A stretch of 64,000 nucleotides of DNA. Origin: Verrucomicrobiota bacterium. GTDB taxonomy: Bacteria; Verrucomicrobiota; Verrucomicrobiia; Limisphaerales; UBA11320. The position numbers were made by a program, and so were the translations under genes. The DNA is taken from contig JACQFQ010000029.1 of NCBI GenBank assembly GCA_016199985.1, forward strand, positions 1 through 64,000. The letters are read 5' to 3'. A model generated the notes under the pieces. The model had not been told where the DNA came from and ran no database searches. It saw only the letters and a program-made list of their open reading frames with translations. Below, piece by piece: positions 32,694 through 41,399 of the stretch. Every line of letters starts with the position of its first letter. The stretch's first letter is position 1.

Positions 32694-34514
32694 TCAGGTT
32701 GGGGAAGCGCTGGCGACATCTTCGCTCGCGGCTGAATGGACATTGTTCGCCGGCGCGCCGCGCATCTGCTTCGTCACTATCTCCGCGTAGAATCCGCTGC
32801 GCCGCATCAGCTCGCGATGCGTCCCGCGCTCCACAATCCGGCCGCGGTCCAGCACCACAATCTGGTCGGCGTGCTGCACGGTGGAGAATCGCTGCGCGAT
32901 GATGAATGTGGTGCGGCCCCGGGTGAGCTCGCGCATGGCCTGTTGGATCAGCCGCTCCGTCTGCGAGTCGACGCTCGCGGTGGCGTCGTCGAGGATCAGG
33001 ACGCGGGGATTCATCAGGAAAGCCCGGGCGATCGCGACGCGTTGGCGTTGTCCGCCGCTCAGCGAGACGCCGCGTTAGCCGATGATCGTGTCATAGCCGT
33101 CGGCCAGCTGAAGGATGAACTCGTGCGCCTGCGCCAGCCGGGCGGCCCTCTCGATCTCCTCGCGCGACGCGCCGGGCTTCCCGTAGGCGATGTTCTCCGC
33201 CACGGACGTGCTGAAGAGGAAGGTCTCCTGGAAGATCATGCTGACCGATCGGCGCAAGTGAGTGAGGTCGAGCCCCCGGATGTCCTGTCCGTCCAGGAGC
33301 ACGCGTCCCTCCTTGGGGTCGTAGAAGCGGGGGATCAGGTGGACGAGCGTGGATTTGCCGGAGCCCGTCGGGCCCACCAGCGCCAGCGTTCGTCCGGCCG
33401 GCGCGACGAGATTCAGGTCCGACACCGACGGCCGGTCCTCGCCATAGAAAAACGACACGCCCTCGAACCGCACCTCGCCGTCGCCGGCCGGGAGATGCGC
33501 CGCGCCTCCCAGGATGAGAGGCGGCTCGTTGAGGATTTCACAGATTCTCTCGGCGCTCGCGCTGGCGTTCTGAACGATGTTCGTGAACTGTCCGACCAGC
33601 CCGACGCGATGTCCAATCGCCATCAGATAAAACACCACTTTCGCCAAATCGCCGATGGGCAGCTCTCCCCGAATCACCTGGCGGCCTCCGATCCACAGGG
33701 CGAGCGGAAGGCTCAAGCCATAGATGAACTGGGCGAAGGGCACGCGTCCGGCCCAGTACCCGACGGTGTCCAGCAGTCGCGCGAGGTAGATCTCCTTCTT
33801 GCCGCGGAATTTCTCGATCTCCGTTCCTTCCTTGGCGAAAGCCTTCACCACGCGCACGCCCGCTATGTTCTCCTGGATGACCGTGGTCATCGCGCTGTGG
33901 AGATCGTGGACCTGCCGCCATCGGGGTTGCAGCTGGCTTGCGTAGTAGGCGATCAGCGCCACGGTGGGCGCCATCGTGCCGATTGCCACCCATCCCAGCG
34001 ACGTCGAGATGAGGAAAACAAGGGCGCTTGTGGCGATCAGCGTCACGATGATGTCGGCGGTCAAAAGCAGGCAGGCGAAGAAGAACTCCTGCAGGCGCCA
34101 GACGTCGGTGGTGGCGCGGGAGATCAGCTCGCCGCTGTTGGTTTTGTCGTGATAGGTGAACGCCATCCGTTGGAGCGCGCCGTAGATGGCGGCGCGGATG
34201 TCCCCCAGCGTCGTGTGCACCAGCTTGTTTCGGATGGGCCCCAGGATGTAGCCGATCACGGCCCGCACGCTGACGAGGACCAGATAGAGGCCCACGAAGA
34301 ACATCGGGGCGAAGCCGCCCTGGCTCCGCAGATGTCGCTGCAGCGCGTTGAGAGCCTCCCCCAGGACCTGGGGCAGGCTGAGCTCGATCCCGATATTGAT
34401 GAGCAGCAGGCCCAAGGTCAGGCTGACCCAGCCGGGATACGCGCGCAGAAAGCTGAGGATTTTCAGCAAACTGCGGACGGCGCCCAGCTTCGGAGTGTTG
34501 GCCTTTTCTGACAT
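32694..34514 (-). pseudogene. ABC exporter subunit with degenerate ATP site, interrupted by an in-frame TAA
   Basis: ATG 34514 (MSEKANTPKLG) opens a 606-residue fused permease-ATPase if the TAA at 33075-33077 is ignored. Both parts are in one frame. Walker A is GPTGSGKST; after YDTIIG comes the stop, then RGVSLSGGQRQRVAIARA, Walker B LILDDATASVD with Asp replacing the catalytic Glu, and IIAQRFSTV with Gln replacing the switch His. These two changes mark the degenerate subunit of heterodimeric exporters. The stop sits where homologues have Glu (GERG), so a single G-to-T change from GAA would explain it. It may be a recent pseudogene, a sequencing error or a recoded codon. The gene is 3 bp upstream of its partner. 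Confidence 0.88.
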
Positions 34515-34660
34515 CGGAACGTGTGCGTAAAGACGCGCAAACCATCGCGAAACAGCAACGCCCGTCAACCTCGGAGATCGGTTGCGGAACGTGGCAGGGG
34601 AGGGGAGCAGGTCCTCCATGGAGGGCGCGGATTCCCGCTGAGGGGGAGAGGGAATGAAAC

Positions 34661-34685
34661 CACGGAGGCACGGAGATCACGGAGG
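34661..34685 (+). repeat. short CACGGAG tandem intergenic motif
   Basis: Three copies of CACGGAG spaced 8-9 bp apart (CACGGAGG, CACGGAGAT, CACGGAGG), of the 'CACGGAGGCACGGAG' kind seen between genes in planctomycete and verrucomicrobial genomes. It lies between the exporter genes and the RCC1 protein; function unknown. Confidence 0.4.
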
Positions 34686-34839
34686 GGAAGCCACACGATG
34701 GATCGTGGTAGGGCGGAACTCCGGCGAGCCCTAAATGGTTCAACGCTTGCTAACGATGGAGGCATTTCGCGCGAGCGTCCCGAGGAAGCGAGTTGACTGG
34801 GGAGCTCCATTCAACGATAAACCTACCGACGCTTACAGT

Positions 34840-36342
34840 ATGCGGATTTACAGCTTCGGGAGATGTCTGAAGCCGCCGAAAAAATGGAGAACACGACTGC
34901 TTGACGGCTTTCTGCATGCTCCGCAATACGCAGAGGAACGAATTGTATTTGTGCACACCGCAAACCACCAAGAGTATCCCTCCCTACTTCAAGCCAAGCA
35001 GGTGTTCCTGACGATTCTCATTGAACTTGCGCTCTTTGCTTTTGGTGTGGTTCCGGTTCGATGTGCCGATACAGCGTTTCCCGAAGTGGTCGTTTGGGGA
35101 GACGGTGCCACCGGCGAGAATGACCCGCCGTCCGGCATCCGTGGCGTCAGTGCGCTGGCGATGGGTAATCGTCACGTCATGGCTCTCCGATCTGACGGGA
35201 CGGTGACACTCTGGTCGAATCACCCCTTCCTCGCGGAGGTGCCTCCGGGTTTGTCTGGGGTTGCTTCGATCGCCGCTGGTTCACTTTTTAGCTTGGCTCT
35301 GAAGAGCGATGGGACAGTTGTTGCTTGGGGGTACAATGATTTCCAGCAAACCGAAGTCCCTCCATCAATCGGGAAGATTAGAGCCATCGGGGCTGGGTCT
35401 TACCACGCGTTGGCTGTTCGTGAAGACGGCACTGTTGTTGGCTGGGGCTTGGACAGTGTCGGCCAGATTGAACCACCAGTCGGACTTTCGGGGGTGGTCG
35501 CCGTGACCGGCGGCTTCGAGCACAGTCTCGCCCTCCTTGGGAATGGCAAGGTGGTTGCCTGGGGCAGAAAGGGCTTACCACAATTGCAGGTGCCCGCAAC
35601 TCTGACGAACGCGATAGCCATCGCGGCTGGTTGGGCAACATCCGTTGCGCTTACTTCCGAAGGCCGCGTAGTCGCTTGGGGAGACAATGCTTATCAACAG
35701 ACCTCCGTGCCCGAAGGCTTGAGTAATGTGGTCGCGATCGCGGCCGCGAATATTCACACGGTTGCCCTGCAGCGCGACGGTACGGTCGTGGCTTGGGGAG
35801 ACAATAGTCGGGGCCAGAGCGCCATTCCCCCAGGTTTGCGCAGCGTAAGAGCCATAGCGGCTGGAGACGGGAACACCGGAGTGATTTTGGACGGCCCTTT
35901 TCGGAAGGCAACAGGAGTTTCTCAGATCACCGATGGCTTGATCGTCAACGTCACCATCACCGAGAGCGGGTTCGGTTATACCAATCCTCCTCTGGTAGCT
36001 ATCGTGGGGGGCGGCGGGGCAGGAGCGGCGGCGACCGCTGTGATTCAACGAGGGCGAGTCGTAGCCATCACCCTGGAGAATGCAGGCCAGGGCTACACCA
36101 ATGCGCCAACGGTGCTGATTGGCGCACCGATCACACCTGCGGAGCTGCGGATGAGAGTCGCCCGTGTTTCTGTCGAGTTGAGCCGGCTCGCACTGGGAGG
36201 AACCTACCAGCTGCTCGGATCGTCCAACATGGTGGACTGGTTTGGTGTTGGTGACCCCTTCGATGCCGTGGACGACTCTTTGACCCAGGAATTTGAGTTA
36301 GGTTCGACTCGACGGTACTTCAAGCTCCAGCAGTTTCCTTAG
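34840..36342 (+). CDS. secreted RCC1-repeat protein
   Basis: A protein of about 500 residues with six RCC1-type repeats of ~40 residues (VVVWGDGATGE, GTVVAWGYNDFQQTEVP, GTVVGWGLDSVGQ, RVVAWGDNAYQQTSVP, GTVVAWGDNSRGQSAIP alternating with AIAAGxxHxxAL), forming a propeller. A beta segment follows (VNVTITESGFGYTNPPLVAI, GQGYTNAPTVLIG), and the end carries the short tail TYQLLGSSNMVDWFG...RRYFKLQQFP typical of verrucomicrobial exported proteins. The start is unclear: ATG 34735, ATG 34840 or GTG 35002. The only signal-peptide-like segment (QVFLTILIELALFAFGVVPV) begins near 35000, which favours a late start. Function unknown. Confidence 0.72.
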   Translation: MRIYSFGRCLKPPKKWRTRLLDGFLHAPQYAEERIVFVHTANHQEYPSLLQAKQVFLTILIELALFAFGVVPVRCADTAFPEVVVWGDGATGENDPPSGIRGVSALAMGNRHVMALRSDGTVTLWSNHPFLAEVPPGLSGVASIAAGSLFSLALKSDGTVVAWGYNDFQQTEVPPSIGKIRAIGAGSYHALAVREDGTVVGWGLDSVGQIEPPVGLSGVVAVTGGFEHSLALLGNGKVVAWGRKGLPQLQVPATLTNAIAIAAGWATSVALTSEGRVVAWGDNAYQQTSVPEGLSNVVAIAAANIHTVALQRDGTVVAWGDNSRGQSAIPPGLRSVRAIAAGDGNTGVILDGPFRKATGVSQITDGLIVNVTITESGFGYTNPPLVAIVGGGGAGAAATAVIQRGRVVAITLENAGQGYTNAPTVLIGAPITPAELRMRVARVSVELSRLALGGTYQLLGSSNMVDWFGVGDPFDAVDDSLTQEFELGSTRRYFKLQQFP

Positions 36343-36550
36343 AACCTGTCCGAGGACTATACAGTTTTCAGCGAGGTGCGCATCTCAGGCTTCTTGAAGG
36401 TCAGGAGGTCAGGGGTCACTTCTTGATATTGTGCAATTCACTTCCGGACATCTTGCTTGAGGTTCATTTCCTGGCGCATCTGGTGAATGAGGGTCGCGGT
36501 CCCTCCGGGCTGCTGTTGCGGATCGGCGCTACGTTTGATAGAGACTCGGC

Positions 36551-37468
36551 ATGCGCACTCTCTCACGTCGCCGTTTTCTAGACACTGCTTCCCGCGCCGC
36601 TCTTCTCGCGGCCACCTCCAGCGTGGTCCTCCCGTCGATCGCCGACGCCGTCTCCGTCAAGCCGGTGGTGGGATCCCAGCTTTATGGATGGGGCCAGTAC
36701 TACGATCGGGATGGCAAGAACATCGATGCCCATATCGATGACGTGCTGCGCGCCCTGCGCGACTCCGGATACGACTACGCCGAGAGCAGCCTCGACACAG
36801 GCACGCCCGACAACAATGCCCGCTTCGCCGATCGTCTGCGTTCGCGCGGCCTCCGCCCGGTAAGCCTCTACACCGGCGGCTCGTTCCACACCGCCGCAGG
36901 CGGCGCGCGGACGATCGAGAGCGTCTTGTCCGCCGCGAAGATCGCTCGCAAAGCGGGATTTGAAGTCATCGTCTGCAATCCCGACGCGATCGGACGGGAC
37001 AAGACCGACGATGAGCTCAAGATCCAGTCCCTGGCCCTCAATCAGCTCGGCGAGAAGTTGCGCGCGCTCGGCCTTCGCTTTGGCATCCATCACCACACGC
37101 CGGAAATGCGGCGCGAGGCAAAGGAGTTTCACTACAACTTCCAGCACGGCGCCGAAGGGACGGTGGACTTCTGCTACGACGTCCATTGGGTGTATCGAGG
37201 CGGCGTCTCCCCCGCGAAAGCCCTCGAGCTGTACGGACGTCGCGTCGTGTCCTGGCACTTGCGCCAAAGCCGCGACCAAGTTTGGTGGGAGGATCTGGAC
37301 GGCGGCGACGTGAACTATCCCGAGATTGCCAAGACCGTGAAGGCTCAAAGAATCCCGCGGCGCTTCACCGTTGAGCTCGCGATCGAGGCCGGGACCAAGA
37401 TCACGCGCACCGCCGTCGAGAATCACCGTCGCAGCCGCGACTATGTGCGTCAGGTGTTCGGCGTGTAG
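36551..37468 (+). CDS. Tat-exported sugar-phosphate isomerase/epimerase-like TIM barrel
   Basis: 305 residues. The Tat signal is MRTLSRRRFLDTASRAALLA with RRR at 6-8. The mature part follows the xylose-isomerase-like TIM-barrel pattern: ALRDSGYDYAESSLDTGTPD, LRSRGLRPVSLYTGGSFHTA, ALGLRFGIHHHTPEMRREAK, VDFCYDVHWVYRGG, VVSWHLRQSRDQVWWEDLDG, FTVELAIEAGTK. The His and Asp/Glu residues that bind metal are mostly visible (HHH, DVHW, H in SWHL, E in VELA). Substrate unknown; secreted relatives are thought to act on unphosphorylated or keto-sugars. A second member without a signal lies at 54604. Confidence 0.82.
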   Translation: MRTLSRRRFLDTASRAALLAATSSVVLPSIADAVSVKPVVGSQLYGWGQYYDRDGKNIDAHIDDVLRALRDSGYDYAESSLDTGTPDNNARFADRLRSRGLRPVSLYTGGSFHTAAGGARTIESVLSAAKIARKAGFEVIVCNPDAIGRDKTDDELKIQSLALNQLGEKLRALGLRFGIHHHTPEMRREAKEFHYNFQHGAEGTVDFCYDVHWVYRGGVSPAKALELYGRRVVSWHLRQSRDQVWWEDLDGGDVNYPEIAKTVKAQRIPRRFTVELAIEAGTKITRTAVENHRRSRDYVRQVFGV

Positions 37469-37514
37469 AGCGCGCCGGCGCCGCCCCGACGTCCTCTTCC
37501 ACTCATCGCACCTC

Positions 37515-39014
37515 ATGCCCAGCGCGCTCGACCAGCTTGCCTTCGACAACACCTACTCGCAGTTGCCGGAGGCGTTCTACCAGCTCGTGTTTCCAACGCC
37601 GCTGCAGGATCCCTATCTGGCGGCGTTCAGTCCCGAGGCCGCGGCGCTCATCGACCTCGATCCTTCCGAGGCGCAGCGACCGGAGTTCGTGAACCGGATC
37701 TGCGGCGCCCTTCCCTGGCCGAGCACCTGGCCTCTCGCCCAGGTCTACGCGGGGCACCAGTTTGGCAACTACGCGCCGCAGCTCGGCGACGGACGCGCGA
37801 TTCTCATGGGCGAGGCTTGCGGGGAGAAGTCGCATGTTTGGAATCGCTATCGGGGATTGACCGCGCGGAAGTGGGATCTCCACCTCAAGGGCGCGGGGCG
37901 CACCGCGTTCTCGCGTCAGTTCGACGGACGAGCGGTGCTTCGATCGTGTCTGCGCGAGTTCCTCGCGAGCGAGGCCATGGAGGCTCTGGGAATTCCCACA
38001 TCGCGCGCGCTCGCGGTCGTCGGAAGCGCGACGCCCGTCTTTCGCGAGAAGCCGGAGCCGGGCGCCATGCTTCTTCGAATGGCGCCCAGCCATGTCCGTT
38101 TTGGAACCTTCGAGTACTTCTACTTTCAAAAACGGTATCCGGAGCTCAAGGAGCTCGCTGACTTCACGCTGCATCAATACTTCCCGGACCAGGCGGAGGC
38201 CGAAGCCCCTTACGCCGCCCTGTTCCAGGAAGTCGTCGCCCGAACCGCGGAGCTCATCGCGCATTGGCAGGCTTTCGGGTTCACGCACGGGGTGATGAAC
38301 ACCGACAATTTCTCGATTCTGGGCTTCACCCTGGACTACGGCCCCTTTGGCTTCCTGGACGCTTTCGATCCCGGGCACGTGAGCAATCATTCCGATCCCG
38401 GCGGCCTCTACGCGTTTGGTCGTCAGCCGGAGGTCGGCTTCTTCAACCTCCAATGCCTCTTGCGCGCTCTGTCGCCCCTGCTGCGTCAGCCCGAGGCCGA
38501 GGCCGCCCTGGCGGAGTACGAGCCTGCGTTGGCCGGCGCGTATCTGGGGCTGATGGCCGACAAGCTGGGATTCCTGAAGCGTCATTCAGAGGACGAGCAG
38601 TTGATCGAGCAACTGCTGGCCTTGTTGCCGGGCGCGGATTACACCTGCTTCTTCCGCCGGCTTTCGAACGAGCCCTGGGAGGGCCGGGTCATCGACGCCT
38701 CCTTCCTGGAGGGAATCGTTCCGGATCCGAAGGCCTTCGCTCCGTGGCTTGAGGCGTATCGGCATCGGCTGAGCGCGGAGGCCGTCGACCCCGCGCGGCG
38801 ACGTCAGCACATGAACCGCGTGAATCCCAAGTTCGTTCTCAGGAACTATCTCGCGCAAGAGGGGATTGATGCGGCGCTTCAGGGCGATCTGGGCCCGACC
38901 GAGCGGCTGCGGCGCGTGCTGCTGCGGCCCTTCGATGAGCAGCCCGAGAACGAGCGGTACGCCGCGCCGCCTCCCGAGTGGGGAAGGCATTTGATGATCA
39001 GCTGCTCCTCCTGA
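37515..39014 (+). CDS. selO: protein adenylyltransferase SelO
   Basis: ATG 37515 gives 499 residues, the family size. SelO pseudokinases transfer AMP from inverted ATP to Ser/Thr/Tyr of redox-related proteins. Landmarks include YAGHQFGNYAPQLGDGRAIL, WDLHLKGAGRTAFSRQFDGR, AVLRSCLREFLASEAMEALG, GFTHGVMNTDNFSILGFTLD, YGPFGFLDAFDPGHVSNHSD and the C-terminal MNRVNPKFVLRNYLAQ. The protein ends in SCSS; the SCSS end of bacterial SelO contains a Cys that corresponds to selenocysteine in eukaryotes. Its TGA overlaps the ATG of gluQ, so the two are translationally coupled. Confidence 0.95.
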   Translation: MPSALDQLAFDNTYSQLPEAFYQLVFPTPLQDPYLAAFSPEAAALIDLDPSEAQRPEFVNRICGALPWPSTWPLAQVYAGHQFGNYAPQLGDGRAILMGEACGEKSHVWNRYRGLTARKWDLHLKGAGRTAFSRQFDGRAVLRSCLREFLASEAMEALGIPTSRALAVVGSATPVFREKPEPGAMLLRMAPSHVRFGTFEYFYFQKRYPELKELADFTLHQYFPDQAEAEAPYAALFQEVVARTAELIAHWQAFGFTHGVMNTDNFSILGFTLDYGPFGFLDAFDPGHVSNHSDPGGLYAFGRQPEVGFFNLQCLLRALSPLLRQPEAEAALAEYEPALAGAYLGLMADKLGFLKRHSEDEQLIEQLLALLPGADYTCFFRRLSNEPWEGRVIDASFLEGIVPDPKAFAPWLEAYRHRLSAEAVDPARRRQHMNRVNPKFVLRNYLAQEGIDAALQGDLGPTERLRRVLLRPFDEQPENERYAAPPPEWGRHLMISCSS

Positions 39015-39859
39015 TGCCCGATCTCCCTCAAGCCGCCGCCGCATTCTCGTATCGGGGCCGCCTCGCGCCTTCGCCGACGGGTTGGCTGCACATCGGGCAC
39101 GCCCGCACTTTCTGGACCGCCTATCAGCGCTGCCTTGCGGCGCGAGGGCGCCTGGTGTTGCGCAACGAGGATCTCGACGCTTCGCGCGCGCGACCGGAGT
39201 ACGAGCAGGCCATGATCGAGGATCTTCGATGGCTGGGCATTCGCTGGGATGAAGGTCCCGACTGCGTCGGCGCCTCGGGTCCGTACGCGCAAAGCCAGCG
39301 CGAGCATCGACATCGACTCGCCTTCGAGAGACTGCGGCGGGACGGATGGGTGTATCCGTGTCGCTGCACGCGCAAGGACATTCAAGCCGCCGTGGCCGCT
39401 CCGCACCCCGGAGACGAGGAGGCGATCTATCCGGGCTTCTGCCGCGGCCTGCGCATTGAGGAGATCGGGGACGTCGCCCCGGCTTGGAGGTTTCGTGTTC
39501 CGGAGGCGCAGGCCGTGTCGTTCGTGGATGGAGGGTTTGGCCCCCAGAGTTTTGTGGCCGGCCGTGACTTCGGCGACTTCGTGGTGTGGCGGAAGGACGA
39601 TCATCCGGCGTATCAGCTGGCTGTGGTGGTGGATGACGCGGAGATGGGGATCACAGAGGTCGTTCGCGGCGCGGATCTTCTGCTCTCCACCGCGCGACAA
39701 CTCCTGATCTACCGCGCGTTGGGCCTTGAGCCCCCGGCGTTCTATCACTGTCCTCTGGTTCTCGACGATCAAGGCAGGCGACTAGCCAAGCGCCACGATT
39801 CGCTGTCGATACGAACGCTCAGGACCGCGGGACGAAGTCCCGAGTCGATCCGCGGCTAG
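39014..39859 (+). CDS. gluQ: glutamyl-Q tRNA(Asp) synthetase
   Basis: 281 residues starting in TGATG overlap with selO. This truncated glutamyl-tRNA synthetase homologue lacks the anticodon-binding domain and attaches glutamate to queuosine of tRNA-Asp. The HIGH motif is at residues 26-29 (LAPSPTGWLHIGHART). Zinc-ligand Cys residues are in YPCRCTRKDI and YPGFCRGL. The class I second motif is LAKRHDSLSI near the C-terminus. No other start fits; the upstream frame overlaps selO. Confidence 0.93.
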   Translation: MPDLPQAAAAFSYRGRLAPSPTGWLHIGHARTFWTAYQRCLAARGRLVLRNEDLDASRARPEYEQAMIEDLRWLGIRWDEGPDCVGASGPYAQSQREHRHRLAFERLRRDGWVYPCRCTRKDIQAAVAAPHPGDEEAIYPGFCRGLRIEEIGDVAPAWRFRVPEAQAVSFVDGGFGPQSFVAGRDFGDFVVWRKDDHPAYQLAVVVDDAEMGITEVVRGADLLLSTARQLLIYRALGLEPPAFYHCPLVLDDQGRRLAKRHDSLSIRTLRTAGRSPESIRG

Positions 39860-39957
39860 GCATAATGCGGTTAAGGCAATTCCGACAACCAATTCCTCAG
39901 ACACGAGAGATCATCATGCGCCCTGTGAAGGCAACATTCTTGACGACCTCGAGTGCT

Positions 39958-40209
39958 CTATTCCTTCCTGGCGCGATACCACTGATAGGAGGCGCTTGAG
40001 TTGATGGGCTGACGGATTCGCATCTCTCCGAATGAGTTCGTGAAATGGATCAATGGAGTCCAGGTTTTTGCGAGGGTCTCCAGGGCATACTTGGCTCCGA
40101 GTTCGCCCCGGACCAGGAAGTCCACCCACGTGGGATCCTCTGAGTCCCAGTCGATTCTTAAGAGTAGATTTTGAGTGAACTTTGCCGTGATTGTTTTGTC
40201 TCCATCCAT
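39958..40209 (-). pseudogene. C-terminal remnant of an exported protein
   Basis: The minus frame reads MDGDKTITAKFTQNLLLRID, then LVRGELGAKYALETLAKTW and SASYQWYRARKE. 'MDGDKTITAKF' is the end of an InlB B-type/Big repeat, and the rest is the 'ALETLxxWTP...FYRAR' tail of verrucomicrobial secreted proteins. No signal peptide or upstream domain is present, so only the 3' end of a gene survives. It lies 74 bp from another such tail on the opposite strand. Confidence 0.5.
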
Positions 40210-40283
40210 GAGGAGGCTGGCTTCTTTCTGAGCTCCGCTCAGGTCGCCACTCCAACCAAGAAAGGTCTGTCATTCCATCCAGC

Positions 40284-40493
40284 GTGGGTGGCGTATCGGC
40301 CGACGCCAAGGCAACCGTCGTTGGAGAGCCGGGCGAAAGCTATGATGTGGAGTGGAGCAGTGATTTGACCCACTGGACCTACTTCGCCACGGTGCAAGAT
40401 TCAGACGGACTGGCCCCAGTGAGCTTAGATGGCAGCGCTTTCACGCCCTTCCGATTCTACCGTTCCGTTGCGCGGCCCGGCCTTCTACCTTGA
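40284..40493 (+). pseudogene. second C-terminal remnant of an exported protein
   Basis: The plus frame reads ADAKATVVGEPGESYDVEWS, then SDLTHWTYFATVQDSDG and FTPFRFYRSVARP. This is again the terminal 'VEWSxDLxxWTxL...FRFYR' module of exported verrucomicrobial proteins with nothing upstream. Together with the minus-strand fragment it forms two 3' tails facing outward, as expected when the middle of the region has been lost. The first ATG is 40284, but the frame probably continues a truncated gene rather than starting one. Confidence 0.5.
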
Positions 40494-40601
40494 TTGGGTC
40501 TAGGCAGCTTCTGCATCTTGGGTCGGGCGGGGGATGCGGATTCGACACTGCAGCGTTTTCCAAATTCTGCGGGAACATTGGCAATTGGGCGGATCCTGCC
40601 G

Positions 40602-40617
40602 TGGCATGTCCGCTGCT
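40602..40617 (+). promoter_or_regulatory. candidate sigma-54 promoter before flgF
   Basis: TGGCATGTCCGCTGCT keeps the invariant GG (40603-40604) and GC (40615-40616) with the correct spacing of the -24/-12 consensus. The implied start of transcription is only a few bases before the flgF ATG at 40631, which is too close for a normal ribosome site, so this may be coincidental. Confidence 0.25.
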
Positions 40618-40630
40618 GAATGGATCGCGG

Positions 40631-41371
40631 ATGAATTTGAGTCTTTTTCAGGCTGCCTCCGGGATGAACGCCAGCGCCCGATGGCAGGAGATCGCCGCCG
40701 AGAATATGGCCGCCAGCCAGGTCCCGGGATACAAGCGCCAGGAGATCTCCTTCGAGCCGATGATGGCCGGAGTGATCCCTGTGCCTTCGACGGGGGCTAC
40801 GAACTATGTGATGCCCGCCGGCCGGGTCTCCACGGACTTCAGCCCCGCCGGATTGCGACCCACGCAGGTGGACACCGACGTGGCGATCGACGGCGACGGC
40901 TTCTTCGCGGTGCAGCTGCCTTCGGGCGAAGTGGGCTACACCCGCGACGGCGAGTTCCGCCGCTCCAGCTCCGGACAGCTGCTCACCAAGCAGGGCTTTC
41001 CCGTGCTGGGCGACTCGGGTCCCGTCCAGCTGGACCAGGGCAATCCCAAGCTCTTCATCTCGCCCACGGGCGAAATCAACCAGGGCGGCGAAGCCCACGG
41101 CAAGCTTCGGATCGTGAAGTTCGACGATCCTTCGAAGCTGACCCCCACGGGCGCCGGGCTGTTTGTCGCCACCGACCCGCAGATCAAGTCCGCCGACGTG
41201 GCGATGCCTTCGGTGCGGCAGGGATACCTTGAGCTTTCCAACACGAACTCGGTCGCGGAGATGACCCATCTGATCGAGTCGCTGCGCATGTTCGAAATGA
41301 ACCAGCGGGTCATTCAATCGCAGGATGAGCGGCTCGGCAAAGCCATCAGCGAGCTCACCGCCGCCAACTGA
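40631..41371 (+). CDS. flgF: flagellar basal-body rod protein FlgF
   Basis: ATG 40631 gives 246 residues. Rod/hook family layout: the N-terminal helix FQAASGMNASARWQEIAAEN with MAASQVPGYKR (the usual 'NLANxxTxGFK' motif degenerate), central beta domain (DTDVAIDGDGFFAVQLPSGE, GYTRDGEFRRSSSGQLLT), and C-terminal QGYLELSNTNSVAEMTHLIE...FEMNQRVIQSQDE, which packs with the N-terminus. FlgF forms the proximal/distal rod junction. It is first in a nine-gene operon and followed 28 bp later by flgG. It is more diverged than FlgG, consistent with the FlgF assignment. Confidence 0.88.
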   Translation: MNLSLFQAASGMNASARWQEIAAENMAASQVPGYKRQEISFEPMMAGVIPVPSTGATNYVMPAGRVSTDFSPAGLRPTQVDTDVAIDGDGFFAVQLPSGEVGYTRDGEFRRSSSGQLLTKQGFPVLGDSGPVQLDQGNPKLFISPTGEINQGGEAHGKLRIVKFDDPSKLTPTGAGLFVATDPQIKSADVAMPSVRQGYLELSNTNSVAEMTHLIESLRMFEMNQRVIQSQDERLGKAISELTAAN

Positions 41372-41399
41372 ACGAGAACGAACCTAACCTGGAGATTTC

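Noticed and set aside
39860..40630. A possible full gene between gluQ and flgF
   Set aside because: Only two short C-terminal fragments on opposite strands and a shadow frame upstream of flgF are present; no start with a signal peptide.
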